A stretch of 64,000 bases of DNA from Malus domestica (taxonomy: Eukaryota; Streptophyta; Magnoliopsida; Rosales; Rosaceae): assembly GCF_042453785.1 (NCBI RefSeq), contig NC_091677.1, positions 26,351,501 through 26,415,500 on the forward strand, given 5' to 3'. Of the stretch, positions 27,162-38,752 are shown in pieces. Position 1 is the first letter of the stretch, and each line of letters begins with the position of its first letter. Made by a program: the position numbers and the translations under genes. The notes beneath the pieces were generated by a model. That model did not search any database, was not told the DNA's origin, and saw only the letters and a program-made list of their open reading frames with translations.

Positions 27162-28060
27162 CTGATAATGAGAACATGATGAATGTGGAAGAAAAAGTAC
27201 AAGAGCTTCGAGTTCAAATGTTTTTTGACAGTGCAGATGAGGTGCTTAGATATTACTAGAGATATGAAAGACAAACATGGTTTTCAGAGATAAGGATAAT
27301 CAATGAAGAGAGATGATAAATTGAAATATTTTACTATGACATGTGCATGATTAGGTACATCAAAAAGTACTTCAAGTAATCCTCTTAAGCCACGTCCAAA
27401 TATAAAGAATGGTTGCTATATTCTTAGAGTAGGTTTACACTCGGGTATTGGAAAGTGAAGAGTGAATACTACAAAGCTGGATAATAATCATGGTTTGAGT
27501 CCAACAAAAGCTCGTAATTGGAGGTGTTACTGAGAGATTAGTTCGGACATTAAAATAAAGTTTGATGTGAACAATAAAGTTGGAAGAAGGGTAAACAAAA
27601 GTTATGAGAACACTGAAATGTTCAAGAAAAAAAAAATTGTAGAAGTTATATCGAAAACGTACGACGCTTACGACTTGGGAAAGATGATGCTATTGCAGTT
27701 CAAAATTACTTTGTAAGAGTGCAAGCTCAAAATGCAAATTTCTTCTATGTAATTGATTTAAACAAACATGATAGTTTAATAAATGTATTTTGGATAGATG
27801 CAAAGAGTAAGGTAGCTTATAATGAATTTGGTGATATTGCTATATTTGACACGATGTACTTGACTAATAAGTACACTATGTCATTTCCTCATTTTGTTAA
27901 TCATCATGGCCAATCAATCTTACTAGGATACATATTGATTTCAAGAGAAAATACTGACTCTTTTATTTGGCTGTTTAAGATATGGCTTTAATATACGTCA
28001 GGTCATGCTCTAAGTTGAATAATTACAAATCAAGATAAAAACGATTGAAGTTGTTTTTTC

Positions 28061-30345
28061 CTATACATGAATATAATCATTCTGTTCACACAACATACAT
28101 ATTATTTTCATCACACAATATATATGTTATTCTCATCAATCATAAATTTCAGATCCTACCAAATGATAGATAGCTGGCCAATTTTTTTCAGTAAAAAAAA
28201 AACATATGGTAATTTATGATGTCCATTTGTGTGGTTATGAGCTTTCCAGTTATTAAGCTATAATATTTAATAAAATGACGGGGCATTTGAGCGGGAAAAC
28301 TTCCTGCTCACCTTAACTCATTGGAGAAAAAACTAAAAGAAGACTTAAATTCTTATAGTTGTCAGCCTACACAAATTATCTTGTTTAGTTGCATCAAGGC
28401 TATCAACCAAAACAAGAAAACATATGAGGCAGATATGTTATATTACAGCAACTTCAAAATGTATTAAATGGAAATGCTTTTGTTTACATATGAATTTAAC
28501 ACATTTGTCTTATGTTTACATAAAAGGAAGTTGACAAAGCCAATATGATTCAGGAACAGAGTAACTTAACTGCATCAATATTGCTTGGTGATGACATTGA
28601 AGCTCAACTTTCACCAGACGACCTGATGGAACATGACCATGAAGATCATTTAAGGGTTCCAAACAATGTCAAAGGGATTTTGGATGAACGTCGTCTTATG
28701 ACCCGTAGAACACAAAGTCTTAGGGGAATAAATAAGTTAAGAAGGCACCCAATGATACAAGGGAGCTAATGAAATTTAATTACAAATGACAAGCAGTAGA
28801 GTCTACCTATACTGTTGCAAGATTTTTCAGGTTCCTAAGAATGTTATCTCAAGAGTCACTTTAGCCACCATATATGCTTAATTCAGTTATGGCATAATTA
28901 TGTTTATAAATGTCTAGATTATATGTATTAAGGATTCAGATATATTACTTTCAACAAAATCTAATTAATGAATGATGAGTCTGACACAATGCAGAAGTGT
29001 GCTACACTATCTAAAAACGATAGAAATGCTCTAAAAAATCACACGAATGGAACCAGGACATTTGTACAAATCATACATGAATATGTAAGGCTTTCCTAGT
29101 TGTTTTGCACTATTTTAAATTTAAATACATGTTATTGCAAATGTTATTAAGATGAAATGTTGCTGTTAAGATATGAAATATCGTGTAAATGGAGATCATA
29201 AGTCAACGTCAACTTGCATTAGTTAATACAGTAGAGTTATGAAATAGGTTCTCATGTATACGAATTTATTGGTATGCACCATAGGCCCAAAAACAGAACA
29301 ATCACTCATATAACTTATGAATTAATATGGAAGCATGATTGAAATATCTTTGATTTAATAGATTACAAATTTATATAGAGTGCATATGAATTAGTAGTTA
29401 ATCTTGTCATGTAATTGCAAGATGATTTCAATAAAAGGCTAAAAAAGTAAGATGACATATTTGAGATGGTAACTGATGAGGTTCATCATACTTTATACGT
29501 TGATTTATAAGGGCTTGAGAGAAGCAATTGCGAGGGTTTGTGATAAGTGTTGTGTGGTCTGATGTGCCAGGTATCATAACTGAGAAAAAAGAAATTTTTA
29601 GAGAGCTTGAAGCACTTAAAGCATCATATGAGGAGCAAAGAGAAGCTGCAAACCAAGCTAGTTAATATTGAAAATGGGAGACTTAGGATTGCGGTCGTTG
29701 AGAGAGAGGAAAGGCAAAAGGTTGAGTAAGCAAATGTGCTTGCACAAAGTGCAGACCAATTCAATAGTGGCACACAAGAGGCAGATAGACTTGGAAGTGG
29801 AGACCATGAAGCGTGAAACATGGGCTGTGATTATGCACACATCAAAGAAGAATGCTGATGGAGACATGGTAGAACCAAATGGAGTTGATGTGATTCAAGC
29901 TTATCTCAATAGAATTGAACTAGGGACTGCTTTGAAAACCCCAGCAGATGAAGATCTTGAAGATAAACGTTTTGTTGTGATTCAACATACGATTTTTTTT
30001 GTGAATTTTGCTTGATGTGTATACTAGAAATGCCATAGGAAATGCATATAACCAATTGGGTGATTTTTGTTAGCTATTATCTAATTGATGTGCATAATTG
30101 TATACATGGGATAAAATGCACCATCAACACCCTTGGCCTACTTGGTTGTGTTGGACAAAATGGTTAAATGTAATATGCTTTCTCTGTGGTACAAATCTTG
30201 TTACTGATAAATTAATTGTACATAAAGTTTGGTTGGTTGGAAATGTGAATCCATTTGTCAAATTTACATTTCATTTGAATTTTATATTAAGAACATGTGT
30301 TTTAATATACTACAAAGCTATTAGCAAATTTTATATTAAGAACAT
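28061..30345. other. Degenerate sequence with unrecognised coding scraps
   Basis: AT-rich DNA between two mobile-element-rich blocks. Two plus-strand stretches look protein-like: 28545-28769 (LLGDDIEAQLSPDDLMEHD, acidic then basic, ending at a stop) and about 29560-30015, in two frames (a coiled-coil-like Glu/Lys-rich part, then KTPADEDLEDKRF). I recognise no family. They could be transposon-derived or distal exons of a dead gene. Confidence 0.4.
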
Positions 30346-31108
30346 ATGTTTTAAAAGGCTCGCCTCAGGGCGCCCCTAGGCCGCCTGGGCGTCAGTGTTC
30401 TCTCCTCTATTTTGAGGGAGTGGGCGGAAGGCTTTGCCAGAAACGTCAAAGCGGCAGAGGCACGCCTTCAGGCGTCCAGGCGTCCAGGCGTCCAAGCGTC
30501 TTGTTTGGTTAAAAAAAAAAAACCCTCCTAAACCCAAAACGACGCCGTTTAGGTAGAGATTTTTAATTCCATATCCATACGGACCGTACCTCATCTCTCT
30601 TCTTCCTTTGATTGCGTCCTCTGCCTTCTTCATTCTTCAGAGCAACGTTGCTGTCACCCAGCAACATCACCGTAAGCAAGCGCACAAATCCCTAAATTTA
30701 AAGGTTAAGGTTTCTGAAAAAGTTTGCGATTTTATTTTTTTATTTTTCTTTTAAATTTCTATATATAGTTTGTGCATAGTATATAGGTTTTATATATAAG
30801 TCTTACAAAATTGTTGTATAAAACTGCTTACAAAACAAGCCTAATTATTGTATGTAACTTTGTATAGTATGTTCATATAATTATAAGAAGTCAAGTCATA
30901 TACTTTCACGGTCCCTATGCAAGTGTGAAGTCAAGACATATAAATGCCTAATTATATAGTTTACATAGTATGTTCATATGGCCTAATTATATAGTTTTGT
31001 TTATATATTATTTAGGCATTGAAGAATATGCATTGGAATGCTTATTGTTTGTTCAAAAAATGGATTAATTATATGCATCGAATGTTTATTGTTTAGGCAT
31101 TGAAGAAT

Positions 31109-33515
31109 ATGGCTTCTTTTAAGAAAGATTTTGCTTGTCATGGGCAAAAGATTTGGATCCTATCACCTAGCACTTCTATTGTGTTTTTTGTAATCACAAA
31201 TGCACGGGTTCAATTTCTAGATTCAAACATCACTTGGGTGATGTAAGTTCGGGATGAATGATTAGTTGTAAAAAAGTTTCTCCCAATGTGAAGGAACAAT
31301 GCTTTGCTAATGTTATCGAAACTAAAGAAAAGAATAAAGATAGCCATGAGTTGTGTCGTGATGGTGGAGAAAAAAGTGAAAGTGGTGGGAGTGAGAGTGT
31401 GAGTGTAAGTGCCACACATTCACAACAAATCGGTTCTTTTCTCCCACCTAGGTCAAGGGGATCAATTGATAGGTATGTTATATCGGAAGCTCGTCAAACC
31501 ACATTGAATACACCTTTCAAAAAAGAGGAAAGCAAACAAACATCCCGAGCACTTGCACGATGGTTCTACACTAGTGTCATTTCTTTTAATGCGGTAAACA
31601 ATGAATATTAAAGCAATGAAAGCGGTATCCAATTTTAGTCTCAGCTTTGATGCTCCTATAAGCTATGAATATAGGACTTAGATACTTAAAGAAGAAGTTG
31701 AGGATGTAGAAAGCATGATGAAAGAACATGTAAATGCTTGAAAAAGATGGATGCACTATTATGTTGAATGGATGTTCGGATGGAAAAAGTAGGTGTTTAA
31801 TCAAATTTCTTGTCAATAGCTCATAATGTACTTGGTTTTTGAAATCGGTTGATGTGTCAGCCTCTATTAAGAATAGAGATTTATTATATGGCTATTTGGA
31901 TGATGTTATTCAAGAAATTTGGGAGGAGAATATGGTTCAAGTTATAGCCGACAATGCTTTGAACTACAACAATGCCGGGGCATAACTTATAGGGAAGAAA
32001 GATAAGGTGTGGTGGACTCCATGTGCAGCTTATTACATTGATTTGATGACTCAAACATGCTAGGTATATTTCAAAGTATCTATATGGACATCAATGTGTA
32101 CTAGCTTTGATGAGAAAGTACACCAACAATTTGGAAATTTTTCGTTCGGCGGTCACTAGATTTGCCACTTCTTTCCTCACACTTCAAAGCTTACAAAAAC
32201 AAAAGGAAAATCTTGTTGCTTTGTTTGCCTTTCAAGAATGGTCGGAAAAGTACCTATGCAAAATCCGATGAAGCAAAGTTAGCTAAGCATCATGTGCTAC
32301 ATGATCGTGAGTTTGAGGTAAAGTTTCCTTTTGCATTAATGGTGTTCATCCTCTTGTTTGTGCCTTGAGAGAGGTTGATTCGGAGTAGAGACCCCCCCCA
32401 ACGAGTTTTATATATAAGTTGATGGATGCCACAAAAACGAAAATTGCAAACAATCTTAACAAAGTGGAGAAAAATATGCCTATTTGGAGAAAGATCGTAG
32501 ATTGGACGATCAACTTTATCAACCACTACATGCGACGAGCTATTACTTAAACCCACAATTTCGGTATGAGGAAAATTTCACAGATAGTGATGAAGTGCGA
32601 AGTGGGTTACTTGCTTGCATGGATATGATGCTTGGGAAAAAGAAAGAACGTGAAGAGGCCGATATTCAATTGGATTTATATAATGGTAGGCTTGGTGAAT
32701 TTACAGATTTTATGGCTATGCAAACTAGGAAAAGGCGAACACCAAGTAAGATTTAATTAGTCAATTGTTAATATATTTTTATCATTAACCCTTAAATTAC
32801 TTACCTTACTACTATTGTTTTTGTAGCGGCTTTGTGGGAGTGCTTTGGGACTAAAACACCCGAGTTAATGAAGTTTGCTTTCCAAGTTCTTAGCCTTACT
32901 TCTAGGGTGTCAGGATGTGAGAGGAATTTGAGCACATTTCAAAATGTAAGTAAATATAATATTAGTATCAAGTGTCATTTTTGGTTAAGATGATTAGACT
33001 TAAATAATAGAATTGATTTATTTGTAGATTCATACAAAAAGAAGGAATAAGCTTAATGTTTTAGCCTATGTGAAGTACAATTTAGCTTTACAAGAGAGAA
33101 GTCAAAAGGAGGAAGAAGCATAATCACATTGTTGTGGAAGAAATTGCCTTCAATGATGAATGGATAATGGAGATAGAAGATCCTACATGGCTCGAGGATG
33201 AGTCATTGTACAATGTTGAGGCTATAAGAAATGTGCTTCCCCCGGTTTATGAAAGTGGCCCATACATTCGAGAGCCTAGAGAGTTATCCTCCTCATCGTG
33301 AGCCTACTACTCCACACCAGCCTACTCAACCTCGAAGTCCTATTACGTACAAGAGAAAACGAGGTAATGAAGGATCCTCAAGTCGAAGAAATTTGGAGTA
33401 TGATTCAGAAGATTCTTTTGATGAATTGATAACATACTGTACAAATTCATCTAGATTTGGCAATGAAGAGGATGATGTTGCCTTTGATTTAGATGAAGAG
33501 GATTTGGATGAATAA
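31109..33515 (+). pseudogene. hAT transposase remnant (BED, DUF659, dimerisation)
   Basis: From left to right: a BED zinc-finger scrap at about 31180-31240 (CVFCNHKCTGSISRFKHHLG), a linker reading QQIGSFLPPRSRGSIDRYV, DUF659-like sequence with stops at about 31590-32000, central transposase fragments, and the C-terminal dimerisation motif at about 32826-32946 (WECFGTKTPELMKFAFQ, then SGCERNLSTFQN). An acidic tail ends at 33515. Frameshifts separate nearly every segment. It does not closely resemble the intact hAT-derived gene at 38.7-40.8 kb, so it is not that gene's direct source. Confidence 0.85.
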
Positions 33516-33614
33516 TTGATTTAGATAAAGATGATTTGGATGAATAATTGATTTCTTTGTTTGTATTACTTTTTGAATGATGAATTTGGATGATATTACC
33601 TTTGAATGATGAAT

Positions 33615-35617
33615 TGTAACACTTGGAAAGTATGTGTGTGTGTATATATATATATATAAATGATAGTAGTAAAATTATTTTAGCTTTTAAATATTAAATA
33701 AGAAAAAGAAAAAAAAAACAGACAAAGGATGAGCTAACGTGTAGACATCCTAAACTCTTCTTCCCAACCATCACATGGTGGAGAGCCAAGAGAATCTGAT
33801 CTTGTTCATAAATTTTGGGGGTGATGTGGGTAGTTTAGAGGGGTGAGTAAGCATTCTAAAATAGAGAATGCAATGATGGGGTTAGAGAGAGTATTTCTAA
33901 CTCTCACAGAAGAACTAAAGGAGAGCGAGAAGTTTTGGAAAAGGGAAAAGTAGGAAAACGGAAAAAAGGGAGATGAGAGAGTGCCTGGTGTGTTCTTCAA
34001 TTGGTACAAAAGGTTAGCTCAAATTAGTTAATTTTCTATTTTCTTACCACTGCAACTTTGATTTCTAGAAAACTGCAATGGGTGAGCCTCACTGTGGCTC
34101 TTGTTTTCTCTCAATCCATTACCTTTTTAAAAAGTCTTCTTATATATTTGAAATTAGACATGATTAGGAACAAAGCCCAATTTATTTCACCGATTTTGGT
34201 TGAGATCTTCTATGGAAAAATATGATTTGAAAATGTGAAAAAAAATCTGAAAATCTCTGCAGATTTTCTGCAAAAAAGCTGTTTGTGAACTCAACTTTGG
34301 AGCTTGATTATTTTCTTCTCTTAAATCCGTTTTGAGAAACTTTTATTAGATTAGAAACTAGGTTTGTTAAGCTTTAAAATCCAAGTAATTGCATCATTCC
34401 ATGGAGTTTTGAGGGATGAAAATAGGGTCACAATATGAGGACTTAAGCATGGTTCATCACGAGGTTGTGACAAGGATATATTTGGGTAAACTTTTGATAG
34501 GCTGAAATTGAATCTTCATTCTAGTTTTATGCTAACTTTTATTATTATTTATGTGATTTTAGGCCTGGGAGTGACTCCGGACACTTCGGAGGCTTAGAGA
34601 GGTATTCTAGTTAGCTGGACACGAGGTATGAGCTCTATTTCCCGATGATAGGTCTATATCATGTTTAATCTTTGTGATATTAGTAACTATATCTAATACA
34701 ATAGTAATGAAATGCTTGGATGAAATTGAATCCTTTGATTGTCATGGTTGTGTTATGGGTTGATAGTTTCTTTTTCGATGAATTTTATATATCGACTATG
34801 TTAAATGTTGTTATGTTTTGATGAATGGTTGAGTTATGTAAAATTGCTGGATTGAATATGTTGAGGTTTACAATTGTATCTATGAAATTGAAATGCTCAT
34901 ATTGCATTACATGATACAGAGTCAAGTGTTGGGTTGTGTAAAGTTTTGGTTAAACAAAGTGTTGAAAAATTATATATATGTTCAAGCGTCGGGGGAATGG
35001 CTTGAACATATAGTTAGGCATCGGGGGAAGGGCCCATATTAATGAAACTGAAACTAATAATAAAATTTAGGGTTAAGGGAGGAATGGGAGTTAACTTATA
35101 TTCTATGGTGTTTGGAACCAGGTGGTATAAGCATGATATGAGACGTACGGGTTTGGATGCCATAAATATAAGTTAGCGGGATTAGAAGGGAGTGAGTTCA
35201 TGGGTACTTCTTTGTCATATCATTTGTATTTTACCATATTGTTTGATGCATGACACTTTGATTAACTGTGATAAACGAACTTGAACGGTATATGATTCCT
35301 ACTGGGCATGAAATTCACACACCCTATTAGCTATTGCAGGTACCAGTATGAAGGAACATGAGGATGACCTGTCTCTAAATGAATAGCCATATCATATGTG
35401 TGTTGGTTCCTAGTTGTAATTAAAATAAAGTGTCTTAGTATCTTAAGAGTGTGTGGTAAGAGTACTAAAGATGTATTAAATAAACAGATCTAAATGAACT
35501 TTTAGATGGCTCTGGTTCCATCATAATTTTGTTGTAATATTTCAATTTTGTTTTACTAAGATACTATTCATGCCCTAATTTGATTATCATCCTTATTTTC
35601 AAATTTGGGGTGTGACA
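33615..35617. mobile_element. Solo LTR of a large retrotransposon, 2003 bp
   Basis: Starts TGTAACAC and ends GTGTGACA, bounded by a perfect 5-bp duplication TGAAT (33610-33614 and 35618-35622). Sequence on either side joins into one continuous, AT-rich 3' end of the hAT element. It has no coding capacity. Size and ends suit the long LTRs of plant Ty3/gypsy families, but the family is not identified and no internal region remains. This is the classic product of recombination between two LTRs. Confidence 0.88.
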
Positions 35618-35822
35618 TGAATTTAGATGATTTTATCTTTTGAATGACTATGGATTTGAATGATAAATTGAGAATGGATGTTTATTTTACAAAGTATTAT
35701 TTTTTTTATACAATTATATGTATAATATATAAAACATATATATTTAAAAAATTTAATCCCATGAGGCTTCACTTCACGCCTAGGCGGGTCTATCCCTCGG
35801 ATGCCTCAGCCTTTTAATACAC

Positions 35823-36650
35823 TGGCTTTAAATTTCAGACTTGATAATAATATATAAAGAGTTCCATGTGTACAAGGTGAGAACATATTGACTACTCTAT
35901 ACGAATGAGTCATTAGAAATTTTTAGAGGAATATATTTTGACGAGATAATGGATTAGAATTGTCATGGATGTTAGTTTTCTTTTGATGAAATAATGGATT
36001 GGAATTGCAATGAAATATCACAAAGAACCCAGATACAAAATTCAAGAAACAAACAATTACAACTTTTCTAATATATAACAAATTTCAACGAAATATTGCT
36101 CATAATTAAAAAAAAAAAAGAACATACAACTTTTTTTCAAAAAAAAAAAAAAGGGAGGAAATTTGCCGGATTTTTATTTTTCATTTTATAATAGTTGGAT
36201 ATGAAGAAGGGAAAGATGGTTTGGGGAGAAGACTCCATACCGCAAAGAGTCCGGGAAGAAAACAAGACTCATTCGATCGATCTCATGGTGTATATTAATT
36301 AATAGGAAAAATAATTACAAGTAATTTAAATATAAAAAAATGAAAAATTATATTTAAAAATTACCACATGGTAATTTTTGAGTGGTTAGGAGTGTCACTC
36401 AGCGAAGTTCAGTAGCATGCCGAGTTACGGGCAATTATTCTTGTAATGGGACGAGTTGCTCTTGAATGCTTAATTCAACATTTAGGATCAGTGATGGAGA
36501 AAGTACAGGGAAGTTTACATGCTAAAAAGTAAAAATATTAATTGCTTTCAAAAAAAAAAAAAGTAAAAATATTAAAGTATTTATTTTATTGGTAAAATAT
36601 TAAAGTATAGAAAAGAGTGGGCAAGAAGCCAAGGGGAGGTAGCACCCTGT
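35823..36650. other. AT-rich intergenic sequence
   Basis: Poly(A)-rich DNA between the hAT element and the next gene. I see no gene. A short repeated motif, GATAATGGATTAGAATTG and a variant, occurs at about 35944 and 35989. Confidence 0.55.
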
Positions 36651-36699
36651 ATAAATTGGACCCCCCAAGGCCGCAGCTTAAATAAATAATTCCTTCTCG

Positions 36700-38730
36700 C
36701 TTCGCTTTCACAAAAACACCCCCCAAAAAAGCCTAAAATCCTCACAGGCCGCACCCTAATTCTCGAGGTTTAGGTCCATTAGGGTTTATCCCCAAAAAGC
36801 TCTGTACCTTCAACCTCAAGCCCATCAACTTCGTCTTCAACCTTCGAATTTTCAAATTTTTTATTTTTTTTCTTTGCCCGAAAGTAAACAATTTCCGAAT
36901 TTCGTGTCGCAGAGGCCGGTTCTTCGTCTTCGGGGCTGCGAATTAGGGTAAGGCTATTTTTTTCTTCGGTTTTTTGGAAACTTTTGGATCTTGAATTTGT
37001 TGATTTTCTGGATTTATTAGATGCCTCTGGACTGTTGATATTTCTGGGTTTGTTTAATTTCTTTAGCTTTCTTTGAAATTTTGAATTTAAATTTTTTTAG
37101 GGTTTTGTCATATTGTTCAATTTCTTTGGCTGTATCTGTATGTGTGTGTATGTATTTATGTATGTGCGTATGTGTGTATATCTGTGTGTAATCTATGCGT
37201 TTACGGGTAATTGTGTTTTTATTGTATGTGTTTACGGGTGTGATTTTAGGGTTTAAGCTTTTAGTTTTGGTTGCTGCTGACCTAATTATCCCCAATTATC
37301 TGTTAATTTCTTTGATTAGCGTTTTTTTAATCTGTTTTTAATGATAGTATTATTTGAACATTTCAAGGTACAATTGCTTTCAGCATAAAGCAGATTGTAC
37401 TTGCTGCATTATGTACAATTCACGTGCAGCAGGGCTGGGTTTTTAACTTTTTATAGGATGCAGTAGAAGTTTTGTGACTGGTAAAAAAAATATGACAATT
37501 GTAATACTGATGCGTCTGTCTGTAGTGGGCATATTTTTTAAAGGCCAATAATGAAACACATTTCACGGTTGAATCCAAAGCCTCAAGAGTTATAAACACT
37601 GCGCTTTGCATTCAACTAGCTCTGTCTTGAACTAGGTTTTATTCTATGTTTTCTAAATTGTTTGATTCTAATAGACTTTGCTAGTTTGTATGCATATACC
37701 AGAGATTCGTAAATTCAACCGTGTTCTGTGTAACAAATCGTGTAATTCATCCATTCAATTTAACACATCGTGTATGCATATACTCGATTGTATTTGCTTT
37801 TCATTCCACTTTGTTGTGTGGTTTGGTTGGCAGAAGCTGCATCATAAGAATGAACCATGTTGTAACTTGATAAAATATTTATGACGATGTACTTTAAACT
37901 GTTGTGTTCATGTTTTCGGTGACGTTTATTGTTTCAAGAACCGTTTCTATGTCGTTTGTTATTCTGCTTTTTGTGATGCGTTTTGCATTTTTCAGTTGTC
38001 TTAATAGGATTTATCTGATACTAGTAGAATATGCTATTTTCTGACTTCCAATTAAATCATCTGTATGTAGTTTGGTTCATGTAGGTAAAATCCTTGGTCT
38101 GTATTTAGTTGGCACTTATTTACTTTTTGGTTTTATTGTAAGCATGCAGATGAAACATGCAATTTATGTTGGATTTGTTCTGCTGTACTTCAGGGTTGAT
38201 TGTTGCTGTACTTCAGGGTTGATTGTCGATGTAGCTTAATATAGTAACAAAAAGAAAAAAAAAAAGCTTCTTTCTTTGTTGAGTTATGCTCATGAAAATT
38301 CATTGCCCTGGGATGAAAGGATAATCCTATTGTATTGTTGGGAAGTGCTCTTGTGAATTCATTTTCATGCATAGTTCTACTGACCAACTTAGCATGGTCT
38401 AAAAGTAGGAAATTTGGGCTTTTAGATGAAAATGGTTAAGATTTTAATAATGTGTAATGTTTAGGATTATGAGACTGGGATTGTGAGTGAGAAGGAATAA
38501 CCAAGTTGCTTACCAGATCATATGAGGTGAAATATGGCCTTAGCCGTTTGTCCCTAACCCTCTTACATGTGTCTGTTGTGAAATTTATTTTTCTTTTCTT
38601 AATTTAAGTTTTCCGATGCTGAATTTGTCTGTTTTTCCTTTACTGCTAGATCAACTGTGTATTTTTTTTTTTCATATTTTTTTTTGTGAAATCTTGTAAT
38701 TCACTTATTGGTCATGTCGATCTGTTTTAG
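36700..38730 (+). other. 5' UTR exon and leader intron of the hAT-derived gene
   Basis: A C/T-rich leader (about 36700-36947) ends at a good donor, AGG|GTAAGG. The matching acceptor is CTGTTTTAG at 38722-38730, 22 bases before the ATG, giving an intron of 1783 bp. A TATA-like TGTATAAATT lies near 36649. Long first introns in the leader are common in plant genes with constitutive expression. The intron includes a (TG)n-like stretch at about 37137-37190. Confidence 0.7.
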
Positions 38731-38752
38731 GACTGGACCTGCTTACTGGAAG

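Larger units (their letters stand above)
26745..28060 (+). pseudogene. FAR1-related (FRS) pseudogene split by a solo LTR
   Basis: Fragments of a FAR1/FRS protein appear in order on the plus strand. An acidic N-terminus is followed, after the inserted LTR (26863-27161), by the start of the FAR1 DNA-binding domain (FFDSADEVLRYY, then a stop). A good stretch of MULE transposase domain runs from about 27655 to 27991 (NANFFYVIDLNKHD, VFWIDAKSKVAYNEFGDIA, HHGQSILLGYI, SFIWLFKIWL), then a stop. The frame continues in decayed form to about 28060, where the second catalytic Asp position reads Asn. Several stops and frame changes make it non-functional. It differs clearly from the two intact FRS genes further right, so it is not a recent copy of them. 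Confidence 0.85.
30349..35816 (+). mobile_element. hAT-superfamily DNA transposon, dead, with nested LTR
   Basis: The left edge (TTAAAAGGCTCGCCTCAGGG then CCCCTAGGCCGCCTGGGCG) and the right edge, read on the other strand (TTAAAAGGCTGAGGCATCCG then CCGCCTAGGCG), form imperfect inverted repeats rich in GCCTAGGCG-type motifs. A short GCGTCCAG tandem (about 30471-30500) and an AACGACGCCGTTT palindrome lie just inside the left end. Transposase remnants lie between. I could not recover the 8-bp target duplication, so the exact ends are uncertain. A solo LTR sits in the 3' part. Confidence 0.75.

Noticed and set aside
37137-37295. A minus-strand coding frame rich in Thr-His-Thr-His
   Set aside because: It is translation of a TGTGTA microsatellite within the leader intron of the hAT-derived gene.
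38708-38752. Longer N-terminus for the hAT-derived protein
   Set aside because: The extra codons span a good splice acceptor (CTGTTTTAG at 38730); the ATG at 38753 lies just after it.
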